From Streptomyces inhibens (lineage in GTDB: Bacteria > Actinomycetota > Actinomycetes > Streptomycetales > Streptomycetaceae): 64,000 nt of DNA. Where the stretch lies: assembly GCF_003389455.1 (NCBI RefSeq), contig NZ_QUAC01000137.1, positions 31,131-95,130 on the forward strand, read 5' to 3'. The notes beneath the pieces were generated by a model. The model saw nothing but the letters and a program-made list of their open reading frames with translations. It was not told the DNA's origin and made no database searches. A program made the position numbers and the translations under genes. The stretch's first letter is position 1. Each line of letters begins with the position of its first letter. This document shows, in pieces, positions 63,106-64,000 of the stretch.

Positions 63106-64000
63106 TTACGAACCGGTCGGGCCGCCGAACAGGCCACCATTGCCGCCGTTGCCATTGCCATTGCTGCCGCCGTTACCGCCCGGGTCCGGGGTAGGACTGG
63201 TACCTCCCGTACTACCGCCGGGATCGCCCCCGGTGCCCCCATTGGTCGCCCCACCGGTGTCCTGGCATCGGGGGTCCCACTTGGAGCAGGTCGCGGTCGG
63301 GCTCGGGCTCGTCGAGTTCGTCGGGGAAGCGGACTCGCTGGGGGTCTCCGACGGAGTCTCCGAAGGTGTGTCCGACGGCGTCGGAGTCGGCGTCGGAGAC
63401 GGCATGCCTGCCTCATCCATCCGCTGCCCGATGGACGTGGCGGGCGGGAAGGGCACCCCTTCGACCCCGTTCATCGCCTGCAGCATGTACTCCGTCCACA
63501 CCTCGGTGGGAAGCGCACCACCGTGGATCGAGTCGAAGCCACCGACACCGTTCATGGACAGCTGACGCGGATTCTGCGCGTCCTCACGGAACATCGTGAC
63601 GGCCGTCGAAAGCTGCTTGGTGTAGCCGACGAACCAGGCCGACTTGTTCTCGTCGGTGGTGCCGGTCTTGCCTGCCGCCGGCATGCCCAGCCGATTGGCT
63701 TCCTTCGCCGTGCCGTTCTTGATGACGTTCTCCAGCACCTTGGTCACATTGTTGGCGATGTTGGAATCCATCGCGGTCTGCTGCTTGGGCTTCTCGAAGC
63801 CCGTCAGGTCAACACCCTCCTTGCTGACCTTGGTCACCGAATACGGCTCGACCTTCGTTCCCGACGCCGCAAAGGTCGCATAGGCATCGGCCATACGAAT
63901 CGCGCTCGGTGTGGAGGTGCCCAGCGCGAACGACGGGTTCAGGTTCTTGTCGAAGCTGGCCGGTGCGATACCCGCGGACTCTGCCATGTCCCGGACCTTG
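63106..64000 (-). CDS. Penicillin-binding protein (class A type), C-terminal end; 5' part outside window
   Basis: The frame stays open to the last base of the window. The visible 297 residues are the end of the transpeptidase domain: NLNPSFALGTSTPSAIRMADAYATFA and the KTGT triad motif (AGKTGTTDENKSAWFVGYT) are typical of class A PBPs that make and crosslink glycan. A long tail follows: Ser/Pro/Thr-Glu repeats (SETPSETPSES), a CSKWDPRC pair and a Gly/Asn-rich end (GGSNGNGNGGNGG). From memory it corresponds to SCO3901. Confidence 0.9.
   Translation of the reverse strand, partial: KVRDMAESAGIAPASFDKNLNPSFALGTSTPSAIRMADAYATFAASGTKVEPYSVTKVSKEGVDLTGFEKPKQQTAMDSNIANNVTKVLENVIKNGTAKEANRLGMPAAGKTGTTDENKSAWFVGYTKQLSTAVTMFREDAQNPRQLSMNGVGGFDSIHGGALPTEVWTEYMLQAMNGVEGVPFPPATSIGQRMDEAGMPSPTPTPTPSDTPSETPSETPSESASPTNSTSPSPTATCSKWDPRCQDTGGATNGGTGGDPGGSTGGTSPTPDPGGNGGSNGNGNGGNGGLFGGPTGS

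Overview
The window is high-GC DNA from a Streptomyces-type actinomycete chromosome, in its conserved core rather than its arms. The evidence is an ssgR-ssgA pair (specific to sporulating actinomycetes), a fused cydCD gene, a Rex operator before cydA, FemX next to the rpsF-ssb-rpsR-rplI operon, SD-like or apparently leaderless starts, and nine copies of the ParB site parS (GTTTCACGTGAAAC, eight perfect). From memory, the gene order matches the S. coelicolor segment from about SCO3901 to SCO3950 read in the opposite direction; I could not check this. oriC would then lie beyond the right-hand end.

Left part (1-11.7 kb): a cut-off M24 peptidase-like gene; a hydrolase/short-chain dehydrogenase fusion resembling mycobacterial EphD; a broken metal-dependent hydrolase; a MerR regulator; a carotenoid oxygenase operon facing a PadR gene across a double palindrome; kptA; pspAB-htpX (membrane stress); an F420-type LLM oxidoreductase; and a HAD phosphatase. 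11.7-19.9 kb is a respiratory unit: cydA-cydB-cydCD followed by a GAF histidine kinase, all on the minus strand behind the Rex operator. 20-31 kb: hisC-like aminotransferase, a LacI regulator, a metallophosphatase, thiC behind a TPP riboswitch, a YibE/F membrane protein, and ssgR-ssgA.

31-44 kb: a cupin, a holin-like protein, ptpA and a cystathionine gamma-lyase-like gene in one operon; LysR-NUDIX; a flavohaemoglobin with a very long disordered head plus a PNPOx-like gene; HAD, DUF2269, HbpS/GlcG, an MFS-MarR divergent pair, GNAT and TetR; and a thoroughly broken NmrA-like gene. 44.7-53 kb: a triple parS cluster, an aminotransferase, a class C beta-lactamase-like hydrolase, and the most unusual pair in the window: a TPR-like protein overlapping a MerR regulator fused to domains 2 and 3 of a DNA polymerase III sliding clamp. 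53-64 kb is replication, translation and cell wall: dnaB with DnaA boxes upstream, MATE, a secreted protease, rplI-rpsR-ssb-rpsF, femX with an atypical alanine racemase-like gene, a GT87 transferase and the C-terminal end of a penicillin-binding protein.

Three genes (2590-3239, 19981-20136, 44147-44779) keep both ends but have lost their middles, so small internal deletions recur here. I saw no tRNA, rRNA, transposase, CRISPR array, prophage or biosynthetic cluster. Function calls rest on motifs and remembered family sequences; no search was run.
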